DNA of 64,000 nt from Siniperca chuatsi (taxonomy: Eukaryota > Chordata > Actinopteri > Centrarchiformes > Sinipercidae). This document shows positions 1-10,554 of the stretch, piece after piece. Each line of letters starts with the position of its first letter. The first letter of the stretch is position 1. The position numbers were made by a program, and so were the translations under genes. The stretch is from NCBI RefSeq assembly GCF_020085105.1, contig NC_058058.1:7527175-7591174 (forward strand). Direction: 5' to 3'. A model generated the notes under the pieces. The model saw only the letters and a list, made by a program, of their open reading frames with translations. It was not told the DNA's origin and searched no databases.

Positions 1-1170
1 CCACCTGTGTTAAATGTTTTAAAGGATTCATAAATAAAGATACTCAGCTATAAAAAGGGAAGTCCTCTTGTCTAAATTGCCTCCATTGTTTTCACATATT
101 AAATGATTAAAACCAGTAGGTTTTCATTTCAAAGACGCTATAATAACAATTACATATATTTTTGTTAAGGCACATAAGGCGAAAACCAACATGTTCACAT
201 GTGTGTTGAAAATCTCTGGAAATCAATAATGTGTTTTTAAAATGTACATTTACACCCTTGTTTGAAGGTAATCTTCTCTTACTGAAATTAACTTATTTTA
301 AGCCACTATGTGTAGGTTTTGAACATTTTGATTTTATTTTGGGGTGAATCAGCTGAAAGCATTACATGGGCTGTAGCGGGACTATTTCACTTTTCTATAA
401 ACCAAAATTGATGTCATTTCAAAGACGCTGTAACATTTTTTTTGTTGTTGTTTGTTATTTAGGCATTTAAGGCACTGTCACTTAAAGGTACTGTATGTGA
501 CATTCACTGCCACTAAACTAAATCTCGCACTAGAGCACCAGCATCTCAGACCAAAACCAGACTCCATTGAGGAAAAACAGTAATTTTACCTCGCAGATCA
601 TCTTAAACACACTTCATTCAAATTGGACAGAAACTAGATAAAATTCATCAAAACCGTCTTCGTTTTTCGACTGTTCCAACAATCACCAGCTCTGGTTTGG
701 TCGAAATAAACCCGTTATATCGCTCTCCTCAAAGCCAACAGTTTGACAGAGGGACTCACTCGCACTCACATGCAGGCGCGGCCGGCGCGGATGTATAAAC
801 ACAGCATATTGAGGCTCCGATAACAACACAGGCAGAGGGAGTGTGACGTCATTCTCTGCTCAGGATGCCATTACTCCACTATATCTTTACATAGCAAATA
901 GTTGTTTGCTGCTATATTAATGTTCAGAATCTCATATACAGGACCTTTAAGGCAAAAACCAACATATTCACATGCTCAGACAGTGTACATTTATACCCTT
1001 GTTTGAAAGTTATTGTGTCTTAATTTCCTCCATTTTTTTTTTTTTTTTTACATATGGTAACTTATTTTAAGCCACTATGTGTAGGTTTATAACTTTTTTT
1101 TAAACTTTGGTCTGAAAGCAACACACAGACTGTTTAATTTTTCTACAAACAAAAACTTATGTCATTAGGA
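1..1170. repeat. Tandem repeat array, ~290-bp unit, split by a MITE
   Basis: Blocks recur in the same order. The segment beginning catttcaaagacgct occurs at 125 and again at 415, a period of 290 bp. The block with aaccaacatgttcacatg near 185 returns near 958. The blocks tacatttacacccttg (about 246) and aagccactatgtgtaggttt (about 300) return near 987 and 1068. Once the ~465-bp MITE inside the third unit is removed, the spacing returns to about 285 bp. Roughly three to four diverged units are visible and the left edge runs off the window. No coding potential is seen. It lies downstream of the zinc-finger gene and may include its 3'UTR or flank. Confidence 0.65.
482..950. mobile_element. MITE with TTAA ends inside the tandem array
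   Basis: The element starts TTAAAGGTACTGTATG at 482 and ends ATACAGGACCTTTAA at 950, so the ends are imperfect inverted repeats of about 15-20 bp. Both ends carry TTAA, the target typical of piggyBac-type transposons. It is about 469 bp long and encodes nothing. The tandem-repeat sequence continues on both sides, which shows it is an insertion. Class assignment rests on the TTAA ends only. Confidence 0.6.
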
Positions 1171-1998
1171 GAATTTGAAAGATAACACAGTATAATAATG
1201 AGAAACACTTGAGAACACCTGAGAAAAATCATAATGGTGTCCATTTTTTACTGAAAAACTATTATATGACAAAAGATTTTCACGGATGAATATAGATTCA
1301 CAGGAATATGTTTTACATGTATGGTTTCTGTTTCTTGAGTCCAACAACTCTAAACACGTTAACTGTTTGCCTCGTAGACAAGATACAAAGTATAAAACAA
1401 AATGCACAACACTGGTCATCACTGACGTTCACAAGATCACAGCTGTTCACATTGATGGAAATTAAAAAGACCCATATATTTCAAATCTCAACTGAAATGT
1501 ACAAATCAAATACTGGTGAGTTTTCATAATCACAATAAGATATAACCATACTGTATATCAAAAATACTATACTAAAGAGAAAAGAAAAAGTAGGTAAAAA
1601 CAAAACAGCTGTGTACAAACAGTAGCAGAATATCAGAGAGCTGCAATAGTTGCAATAAAAGTTTTCCTTTTACAATAACATACTGTAATGTCTCTGTCCG
1701 GTAAAAACAAACAAACATGTATTTCCATATTTGGCTTATTTGAATTTTTCAGATAAACTGAATAATTAAGGTTGAGAAAAGTCACCTACTTCTTAAACAA
1801 TTTAAATTTAAAAACCACCTTGGATGCAACACAAATGTTCAAATTTTACCTCAAACACATCAATAAAGTGCTAATTTTAGACCAAATAAAAGCTTACATT
1901 CACGATTTCCCTTTTTTAAAAGTCTGTAAAACCATTAGAGTTATTCATGACTCAGCAGCCAGGCCCAATACTGTAAATTCAGCCTACAGTTTCTGCTT
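1171..1998 (-). other. Likely 3'UTR/flank of the zinc-finger gene
   Basis: AT-rich sequence directly downstream of the zinc-finger stop codon on the minus strand. No convincing coding exon, RNA gene or complete repeat is visible. Short open frames here lack homology and codon bias. It is probably the 3' untranslated region, but the polyadenylation site was not fixed. Confidence 0.35.
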
Positions 1999-4900
1999 CT
2001 ACAACCCCCTGGCATGATCTATGTAATGCTCATGCAGCTTTGAGATATCTGTAAATGTTTCCCTGCAAATTGCACAAGTGTGGATATCATCCACAATCTC
2101 TTTATCCTCGGAAAACAACAGAAGTGGTATAAGTTCAGCTGAATCACTTTCAAAGCCACTGATATCATTTGTACCTTTGCATGCGTCCTGGTCTTGATGT
2201 GATTCTGGGAGGATTGGGGATTTATCTGAATGATCCTGACGTTGGTTCTTTGAGCTGCCTGTTTCATGTTCGTCCATGTCTCTGAGTGTGGCAACAGCTG
2301 AGGACTGTGGTATATCTGGCATATTTGGATCTGAAGAATTAAAACCTGGTTGTCTCTGAGGAAAATCAGACACTGTGTTGCTGGCAGAGAAAGTGATGGA
2401 CGAACTTTGGACCTGAACCTCCTGACGTTCCTCTTCTGTATCTGAAATGACGATGGGCGGCTCTGAGGAGACGACAGGTACGACATACAGGCGGTCTGGA
2501 TGAGGATACCTGAACAAGTGCTTCTTATTGCTCACTGGAAGACGCCGTTTTCGCCAAGACGACTCTGAAACGCCTCCATGGGTGTCTTCTGGGGCTCTGC
2601 TGTGAATAAAAGAGACAACACTCTCTGGGGGGCTCTCCGGCTTTTTCCCTGCAGTGAAATGACAAATCTGATGCGCCTGCAGCAGATCTGTGCTCGAGAA
2701 CTTCGCGGTGCACTTCCTGCAGTGATACGGAAATAAGAGAGGCTCAACAAGCCCTGCAGGCTGCGGGACGTTAAGACGTGTCTTGTGAGTCTTCAGATGA
2801 GTCTTTAAGGCACTGTTACTGGAGAATGAGACGTTACATGGGCGGCAGAAATGTGAGCTGGCCCCTTTGTGTAGCAGCTTGTGTTTCTTCAAGTTTCTCA
2901 AGGTGGAAAAATTCTTTCCACATGTGCTACATTTCTTAAAATCACGGTGTTTGTGACATTCAGAGATGTGGGTGGTTAAGTTTTCTTCATTGGCAAAGGT
3001 GTCAGGACATAAAGGGCATGCGTATGGTGTCTGAGCTGCATGTTCCCACAGGTGATCGATGTACGAACCCAAGAAGCGAAACTCCAGCTCACACTGGCTG
3101 CAGGAGAAAGCCGGTCTGCCAGTTTGTCGGTGGGAACGCTGATGCAGCCACAGCTTGTTCCACCGGTTAAAGGACTTTCCACAGTGTCCACATGAGTATC
3201 TGCCACAATGCCTGCCAATTAGTGACTGAAGACGAAATCTGGAGGGCTGTCGAGATGCTTGATCAAGTGCCGGACAGAAATCTGAGCTCAGAGCACTGAT
3301 GTCAAACTCGTCATTTACAGACAGGCTTGAGCTGCTCGGTGACGGTCGTGATGATTGCATGTCTGTAACCTCTTTTTCACCTGTTTCCACTTGAGGTAAA
3401 ACCGACATTTGACCTGTCTGGTCGTCATCTGGAGGTTCACTTTGATCGTCCAGGTGAGGTTCAAGCACCTGATTCTGTGGAGCTTCTGGTTCCTTCCAGA
3501 TGTCAGTCAGGGAAGATCTACACGCCCTCTCTTCCCCACTTCTTCTGCAGCAAACTATGCAGTGACTCCTCATTTCAGCTGTCTGGTCGTACTGTTGTCT
3601 GCATGTCTCACAAGTGTAAGACTTGCTATGAGTGTGTGTTTGCAAATGGAGAACATACTGGCACCAGTGACGATGAAGCTGCTTGCATATCAGGCATTTA
3701 AAATACACAGGGGTGACTATCTGTCCTTCAACACTCTGAGAAACCAAGAATCCGTCAATACCACTTGGTTTTCTGTGAGCAGTGGCTTGTTTCTCTGAGC
3801 AAACTTCAAACACTTGATGCAAGTGGAACAATTCAAAGCTGCTGAAGGTTTTTCCACATCTGGCACAGGAGAAAGGCATCTGAGAGTGACGTTTAAGCTC
3901 CCGTAACTTGACGAAACCTGCAGAACTTTTGCAGAACTTTTTCCCGCAGACAGAGCAGGTGTCCGACTTTCCACCATGCATTCGTCTGTGCATCTTAAAA
4001 GTGGCTCGGTTCATAAACTCCTTAAAACAAACTGAGCATCTGAAAGGTTTATTGTGGCTGGAAGCGACTGGAGAATCCAAACAATCGCTCACCTGTTGGT
4101 TGTTTGCATCTTTTCCTTCTGTTGTGTCTTCAGTCATATTTGAGGTTTGAATGTTTTTCATATGAATATGGAAATGCAAGATCATTTCATCTTTACTTTT
4201 AAATTTCTCATCACAACACGGGCAACAAACTGCATGAGGTTCAGTGTGGATTTTTGAATGCACATTGAGTTGGGAAAGCTGAGAAAATCTCTTGCCACAT
4301 GTTGGACATCTGTAAGGTTTCTCTCCCGTGTGAATGCGCTTGTGGACTGTGAAGGCTGTAATGTGTCGAAACGAGCGACCACAAAACGAGCATTCAAGGG
4401 GTTTTTGTGATTTCCGTTTATGACGGCGAGGGTCGTAGTTTTTAAGTTTAGAAGAGTGTTTGACTTTGACTGTCATCTCCTCTGCTTGATCGTCGATCAG
4501 TGTTTGTACAGTGTTTCTTTGTTTGACATCATCATTTTCATCTCTCAGTTCAAGAGTGATCATTTCATCATCTGATATTGAATTACAGCGACTGGAGTTA
4601 AATGAAAAAGCGCATATTTCCAAGTCAGCTGGATTACTGCAGTGTGCACTGATCTGAGGTCGCTTAAATTTCTTCCTGGCAGCCCTTCCTGTTTTATTCC
4701 TCCTTCGTCTCGTCCTTATCATTGTCCTTTTTGATTTTCTTGCAGGAACAGCAGACGGGACTGACTCAACCAGGATGATTTTATCCTGAAATGAAGATGC
4801 CGCCTCTGATGTTAATTCTGACTTCTCACTTTTATCGTGTTCTTGTTTAGCAGCATTTAAATCCATCCCATCAAAGATTGTGTCTTGTGAAGAGCTGTAA

Positions 4901-7062
4901 CCAAGAAGAGGCTTATTACAAGAGTTTTCCATTTTTACACTTTTCGACCTTGTACATGCTTTTCTTTTCCTTCTTTTGCACCTTATCTTTGATTTATCAC
5001 ACATTTCTTGATTCACAACACCTCGAGTATCACATTTAGGGTGTTGTTGTTCACTAGATTCCAGGTTTGTCAGTCCCATTAATGTCTTTTTCTTTGATGT
5101 TTGTCTGACCATGTTATTCTTTTTCATATTTTCCCCCCATTTTAAGTCTGCTGTCGGTGCCTCACAGTCAACCTCAAAAGAAACTGTAAGGACATTTTGC
5201 AAATCTGATACCACTTCTTCAATCTGTGACGCGTTCTCTGATAAAACGGCTGCTGAGGTTTTCGGCTTACGTTTACTTTTCAGCCTTTGACTTCCTCGTC
5301 GGCTTCCCTTCACACAAGTTGTGATACATTTCTCAGTTGATGGACCTCCTAAAGAAGCAGAGACATTATCCTCCGGTTCTGATTTCACATCTGTCACATT
5401 TATGTTACTATCAACTGAACTGACAGCACACAGCTCTGGTTTCACTCTTTTGCATCTCTTCTTACTCTTCACTTTCACATCTTCAGGTAAATTTTGATTT
5501 AAAGAAGAGAAAGGAGGATTTGGAACAATATGAACTGCCTCAGCAAACCGGTCACCTGAACCAACTGATACCAGCTTCTGCTTTGCCCTTTTACCTCTCC
5601 TCTTCTTTTTGTCTTTTTTATTTTTGGACACATTGTCAAGATTGTCTTGAGCAGTCAAAACTTCATCTGAAATAGTGACATTTCTCTGCACTGCTTCCTC
5701 TACCATCGGCTCCTTTTTAACCATCTTTGTGCTCCTTTTTTTTGATAAAGATTTTATTTGTGAACTTATTAAACCGTCTTCAGTTTGTGCAGTCACTCCA
5801 TGAACCATCACATCATTACTTCCTAAACTGGTAGATGTCACTTTTCTCTGCTTTATTTTGTTGCATTTTTTGCCTTCATCTGTTTCATTTCTTTGCAGGT
5901 TTTCTAAGAAAATGTTGTCAGGCTCCGGTTTTACCTTCTTTCTCCTCCCTCTTTGCTTCAATGATTTGCAAACTGATGATTCCAAATTCTCCACATCCTC
6001 TTCTGCTTTATTACTGATCTCTTCACCAGCTGCATTGATTAACTCATCGCCCGGTGGCCCCAAACATGGAAGTTCCTCTCCACTGCCACCGATAGATGCC
6101 AGTGTGGTGGGTTTTTTGGCATCATCCATGTATTTTCTTGGGAGTTTTCTTTTCCTGGAAGGTCGAGTTTTTGTGGGAGGTTTTATGGGTGTCACATGAC
6201 TCCCATCTAATTCAGTTTTTATGTCCATCAGAGGAAAATCCATCTGATTTGGTACAACTTCCCCTGGCGGTTCACTTTTAATATTCACGTCAGGATTCAA
6301 GGTTTGCTCACTAGCGTTGTACTCTACCTTTTTCCTTTTTCTTTGACCTTTGCCTTTATGTTTTTTATCAGGAGTATTTCTCCTGACTGTTTCCTCTTCC
6401 AAGGCATCACACTGCATATCAAAATAATCACTCTCCACTTTAATAGGGACATTTAAAGTTATTGTATGCGTTCCTTTCTGTACTGGTCTCTTTCGTTGTC
6501 TTCTTGTCTTTAAATTTCTCCTTTTAGTTGATGTCGGTGTCACTGGTTCTCTGGCTGGGTCAGTCTTTGTATCTGACGTGCGCATTAACAATTCAGCAGA
6601 CGCACATTGGTTTATTGCACTGTAATCACAAAATGGAACACATACAGGTACATTCACAGCCTCTGCTTTACATTGTTTAGTATTTGCAGCATGTTTTCGT
6701 GGATTTTGAAGCTTTAAATTTGTGAACACTGCTGGTGTTGAGCTGTTGGTAGCTTCTTTATCGTGGCCTTTTTCGTTTTGTTCCTGCAGAGAAATGTCTT
6801 CTGTTGAGAGCAGCTGAACGGCTCGTTGACCCCTTTTGCATTTTGATGTAGACGTAGCGATTCTCTTTTTCCTGGCTTTCTTAATGCTCTTTGGAGGTCT
6901 AGTTTTGCCCTCCATGTATTGTATGGCCCAGTCCTGTTTTTTTTGGGTTTGAAGTGACACCTCTTCATTTGCTGAAACTAATGAAGACATACCTGCAGCG
7001 TGCTCTGATTCGATGATGGCTTCGGGAACAGTTTCAGCAGACTTTAATTTTAATCGTTTCAT
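1999..7062 (-). CDS. Large C2H2 zinc-finger protein, single coding exon (1687 aa)
   Basis: One uninterrupted frame encodes a likely nuclear DNA-binding protein. Residues 1 to about 880 are low-complexity, rich in Lys/Arg, Ser and Glu, with repeated basic clusters such as KKRCKR and RKKVKPEP and at least eight psi-K-x-E motifs (IKVE, IKSE, IKTE, VKPE, VKKE, VKPE, VKSE, VKME). From about residue 888 to the C-terminus there are some 14 C2H2 fingers in separated groups: CSFCGRSF and CPTCGKRF joined by a TGEKPY linker, later CSVCFKEF, CARCGKTF, CGHCGKSF, CSTCGKNF and a final isolated CAICRETF finger near residue 1660. Several fingers are degenerate or unusually spaced. The start is ATG at 7062. 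The frame is open a little further, but a splice acceptor near 7100 joins a 5'UTR exon that gives an in-frame stop and no earlier ATG. No KRAB, SCAN or BTB domain was seen, and I cannot assign an orthologue. Confidence 0.88.
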   Translation of the reverse strand: MKRLKLKSAETVPEAIIESEHAAGMSSLVSANEEVSLQTQKKQDWAIQYMEGKTRPPKSIKKARKKRIATSTSKCKRGQRAVQLLSTEDISLQEQNEKGHDKEATNSSTPAVFTNLKLQNPRKHAANTKQCKAEAVNVPVCVPFCDYSAINQCASAELLMRTSDTKTDPAREPVTPTSTKRRNLKTRRQRKRPVQKGTHTITLNVPIKVESDYFDMQCDALEEETVRRNTPDKKHKGKGQRKRKKVEYNASEQTLNPDVNIKSEPPGEVVPNQMDFPLMDIKTELDGSHVTPIKPPTKTRPSRKRKLPRKYMDDAKKPTTLASIGGSGEELPCLGPPGDELINAAGEEISNKAEEDVENLESSVCKSLKQRGRRKKVKPEPDNIFLENLQRNETDEGKKCNKIKQRKVTSTSLGSNDVMVHGVTAQTEDGLISSQIKSLSKKRSTKMVKKEPMVEEAVQRNVTISDEVLTAQDNLDNVSKNKKDKKKRRGKRAKQKLVSVGSGDRFAEAVHIVPNPPFSSLNQNLPEDVKVKSKKRCKRVKPELCAVSSVDSNINVTDVKSEPEDNVSASLGGPSTEKCITTCVKGSRRGSQRLKSKRKPKTSAAVLSENASQIEEVVSDLQNVLTVSFEVDCEAPTADLKWGENMKKNNMVRQTSKKKTLMGLTNLESSEQQHPKCDTRGVVNQEMCDKSKIRCKRRKRKACTRSKSVKMENSCNKPLLGYSSSQDTIFDGMDLNAAKQEHDKSEKSELTSEAASSFQDKIILVESVPSAVPARKSKRTMIRTRRRRNKTGRAARKKFKRPQISAHCSNPADLEICAFSFNSSRCNSISDDEMITLELRDENDDVKQRNTVQTLIDDQAEEMTVKVKHSSKLKNYDPRRHKRKSQKPLECSFCGRSFRHITAFTVHKRIHTGEKPYRCPTCGKRFSQLSQLNVHSKIHTEPHAVCCPCCDEKFKSKDEMILHFHIHMKNIQTSNMTEDTTEGKDANNQQVSDCLDSPVASSHNKPFRCSVCFKEFMNRATFKMHRRMHGGKSDTCSVCGKKFCKSSAGFVKLRELKRHSQMPFSCARCGKTFSSFELFHLHQVFEVCSEKQATAHRKPSGIDGFLVSQSVEGQIVTPVYFKCLICKQLHRHWCQYVLHLQTHTHSKSYTCETCRQQYDQTAEMRSHCIVCCRRSGEERACRSSLTDIWKEPEAPQNQVLEPHLDDQSEPPDDDQTGQMSVLPQVETGEKEVTDMQSSRPSPSSSSLSVNDEFDISALSSDFCPALDQASRQPSRFRLQSLIGRHCGRYSCGHCGKSFNRWNKLWLHQRSHRQTGRPAFSCSQCELEFRFLGSYIDHLWEHAAQTPYACPLCPDTFANEENLTTHISECHKHRDFKKCSTCGKNFSTLRNLKKHKLLHKGASSHFCRPCNVSFSSNSALKTHLKTHKTRLNVPQPAGLVEPLLFPYHCRKCTAKFSSTDLLQAHQICHFTAGKKPESPPESVVSFIHSRAPEDTHGGVSESSWRKRRLPVSNKKHLFRYPHPDRLYVVPVVSSEPPIVISDTEEERQEVQVQSSSITFSASNTVSDFPQRQPGFNSSDPNMPDIPQSSAVATLRDMDEHETGSSKNQRQDHSDKSPILPESHQDQDACKGTNDISGFESDSAELIPLLLFSEDKEIVDDIHTCAICRETFTDISKLHEHYIDHARGL

Positions 7063-7855
7063 TCCAGTTGATCTTCTCACAGAGGTTGTTGGTGAAGTCT
7101 GACATTAAACATAAAACAAGGAGGCATAAAAAGTCTTTAATGTTTTAAAGTGCAAAAGAGAAACAGGTGAAGATAAAATATATTGATTTCCTTTGCTGTC
7201 TGCTTTGAAAGTCACACAATTGATAGAGACTGATATTGTAAAAATGCAGACGTATTGTATTGTATTTCAGAGATATAAATATTCTTTGTATAGTTGCTAA
7301 AACTATAATTATTAGTTCAAAAGGTCATAACATTTAGTTGCAAAGCTGCTAATTTGCAGCAGCAATCATCTGTTCCATTTCAGCTTATTTTCATCTTCTA
7401 TTTTATTAATATTTTTATATTTAAAATCCTATTTATATGTGTCTTTATATATTGCTTTGTGTTTCTTTATATCTCATAATATCTTTTTATGTCTTATGTT
7501 AAGCACTTTGAATTGCCCTGTAGTTAAAAGGTGCTATACAAATAAACTTGCCTTACCTGCCTTGTAAAAAAAAGGGGGGGTTATTACACATAAAAAGCGT
7601 CACTTCAACAATGTTAATAATGTAATAATAATGCTCTAACACATCTGCTAACATGTTGTTTACCACCTCAGTGTGCAGAGATATTCATTCTAAATTCACA
7701 GTAATAACTCGGAAAATGCATGTAAACCTACACAAATAAAAATACAATTTGCACACTGTCACCAACACACTGGTGAAACGGCTCTATGTGCCACAGACAG
7801 CTGAGGCTTCGTGCTGTTGTTTTGACGAACCCGCCTGGCTGCACTTTGTTCTTAC

Positions 7856-8010
7856 CGCGTTAATAACCCTGAATCAGACTCCTGATGATCCTCAGCTGTT
7901 ACAGCCTGACTTTCCGACGTAAAGACAAACATGCGCCGCATGTGTCGTACAGTTTGTGCGTAACTCTGATGTGTCTCGAGCTTCTGGTGTTGTTTTTCTG
8001 CAGGAGGAGC
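7856..8010 (-). other. Probable 5'UTR exon and promoter side of the zinc-finger gene
   Basis: On the minus strand the sequence ending AACGCG is followed by a strong donor GTAAGA (donor GT at 7855-7854). A good acceptor (TTTAATGTCAG) lies just upstream of the large coding exon, near 7100. Joining them puts a TGA in frame before the ATG at 7062, so this exon is non-coding. It sits in a locally GC-richer stretch. The 5' limit is not determined. Confidence 0.45.
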
Positions 8011-8167
8011 CATAGCAGAGCGGAAGCTGATGTCAACCCCTCCCCCCTCCCCAAATGGCCTTTTACAGCAAACTATTTCAAATCAATACAAAAAAGGAAA
8101 CAATTATTATAAATATAATGTATATCTTTACTTCTCTATGATAATTTCAATGTAAAGACAGCAGATA

Positions 8168-8168
<1 letters not shown>

Positions 8169-8255
<87 letters not shown>
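8169..8255. repeat. (TA)n microsatellite
   Basis: About 43 uninterrupted TA dinucleotides, upstream of the zinc-finger gene. Likely polymorphic in length. Confidence 0.97.
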
Positions 8256-8258
<3 letters not shown>

Positions 8259-8650
8259 ATATCACTCAATTATATCAGTTCAAGTGCTAAATAAAAGAGG
8301 ATATACTTACAAACAATGTTAGGTCTTGATATGATTGTTTTAATGTAAATGTAAAGATTACAATAGAAAAACATGAAATAAAGGAAATATGGAAATTACA
8401 TAAATCACTACATACTATGCACATGGTTTTATAAAGAATGTATAAGATTTTTTTAATAAAGTAGAAAGAAACATTTCAATGTGCAGAAAGTATTGGCTGC
8501 TGTTACATCTGTGTTAAACTCCCATTCCTGCATTTTATAAAAACAAAAGTTGGTGACACATTCTGTGAAGTTCATATTGTATTGTCTGCATGTTGTGCAT
8601 AACTACATATATTATGAGCCTATGAGGTTTTATGTATTTAAGTACATTTA

Positions 8651-10094
8651 TAAATAATAATAAAATAATAATAAAACTTTATTTATAGAGCACTTATCAA
8701 AACAAAGTACAAAGTGCTTCACAACAAGAAAAATAAAATAACAGTGAATGACGAAATATAAAGAAATAAAACACATGAAATACAGAAAAGCAATAAAATA
8801 AACAGTAAAATAAACAGCCAGTTCACGTAAAATCAGGATATGCTTTCAGATAAAAATGTGTTTTGAGACGAGATTTAAACGAAGACACTGACTCAGACAA
8901 TCTAATTTCTTCGGGCAAGTTGTTCCAGAGCCTCGGGGCCCTGATAGCAAAAGCTCTGTCCCCCTTAGTTTTCATCCTGGACTCAGGAACAGACAGGAGA
9001 CCCCTGCCCGAAGATCTCAAACTACGTGAAGGTTCATAAGGGATTACAAGGTCTAAAATATAATCTGGGGCCAGGCCATGAAGAGCCTTAAAAGTAATCA
9101 TCAAGATCTTAAAATCAATCCTAAAACCAACAGGGAGCCAGTGTAAAGAGGCTAAAACAGGTGTTATGTGGTCGTACTTCTTGGTCCTGGTTAACAGCCT
9201 AGCAGCTGAGTTTTGTACAGTCTGCAGTCGTGTCAAAGTTTTTTGATTAAGACAAGTGAACAGGCTGTTACAATAATCAAGGCGTGAGGAGATAAAAGCA
9301 TGCACAACAGTTTCTGCATCACTAAGATTTAAAATAGATCGTATTTTTGCAATGTTTCTGAGGTGATAGAAGCATGATTGGACAAGCTTAGTGATATGTT
9401 GCTCAAAACATAAATTGCTATCAAACAGGACACCAAGATTTCTTGCAAAAGGCTTGATATGTTATGACAGGTTACCAGTGGATGGCAGTATTTGTTTAGT
9501 GATGTGTTGGGGCCCAATAACAAGGATTTCAGTTTTATTTGAGTTGAGCTGAAGAAAATTTATCGACATCCAATTTTTTATGTCAGACAGGCAGTCCTGC
9601 AGAGAACTCAGCATACTAAGGTCAGTGGGCTTGACAGGGAGGTACAACTGTGTGTCATCCGCATAACAATGAAAAGAAATACCATGTCTGCGGATTACAT
9701 CACCCAAGGGAAGCATGTATAAAGAGAACAATATTGGTCCCAGAATTGAACCTTGAGGCATACCATACTTGATATGAGAAAAGGATGACTTGAAGTTATT
9801 AATGCTAACACAGAATTTCCTATTGGACAGGTAAGATGCGAACCAGTCTAGTGCAGTGCCAGATATGCCCACCCAGTGCCTCAGTCTGTCTAAAAGAATG
9901 CCATGATCAATTGTATCAAAGGCAGCACTTATGTCCAACAGCACAAGAATTGAACACATGCCTGTGTCTGCATTCATTAAAAGGTCATTAGTGACTTTGA
10001 GAAGGGCTGTCTCAGTGCTGTGGTGTTGACGAAAGCCAGATTGGAACTTTTCAAAGGTATTATTGTTTTCCACAGCAGCAAGGAGCTGCTTAGA
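8651..10094 (-). mobile_element. 5'-truncated L2-like LINE
   Basis: The minus strand encodes a reverse transcriptase core (9462-10073) with [25 protein letters not shown], the [16 protein letters not shown] motif and the catalytic YADDTQLY. A second open segment (8823-9305) carries the typical C-terminal stretch ending FKSRLKTHFYLKAYPD. This pattern fits fish L2-clade (CR1 group) non-LTR elements. The frame is broken between the two segments (about 9305-9470), and the endonuclease and 5' end are missing. The 3' end is a TTATTA-type tail at 8651-8680. The 8-bp sequence TACATTTA flanks both ends (8643-8650 and 10095-10102), consistent with a target duplication. Inactive copy. Confidence 0.85.
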
Positions 10095-10554
10095 TACATT
10101 TACTCAAATACTGAGTACTGAATACTGATACTGAACTAAAGCACAATCTTAAGGGACTATTTCCATTTTATGCTACTTCATACTTCTACTCTTTAGCTTT
10201 AGTTACCAGTTACTTTGCAGATTCAGATTATTAATACAAAATAGGAATCAACTCATAAATTGTGATATATTATTATAAGTTAAGATACTCAGCAGTATAT
10301 AAAGTAATTAAACTCAGCTCCACCTTTACCAGCTGCAACATTAAAGTGACGTACACATGAATGCATCACTAATTATAATCCAGTAATATAATATATTTTA
10401 TTCTGAAATGCATCATGAGCACTTTTACTTTGATACTTCAAGTATATTTTGATGCTAATACTTTTACTTGAGTAAGAATTTGAATGCAGGACTTTTACTT
10501 CTAACATAGTATTTCTACATTTGTAGTATTGCTACTTTTACTCATCTGCCCACT
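10095..10554 (-). mobile_element. hAT-like MITE, interrupted by the LINE
   Basis: This carries the same sequence family as the complete element at 19532-20318, in reverse orientation: TACATTTACTC near its left part, internal TTTGATACTTCAAGTA, and an end at GCCCACTG (10554). The remaining terminal piece lies on the other side of the LINE, at about 8625-8650 (TTAAGTACATTTA). It encodes no protein. Confidence 0.6.

Noticed and set aside
3409-6281. Several plus-strand frames of 60-129 codons
   Set aside because: All are antisense or off-frame shadows of the large zinc-finger exon.
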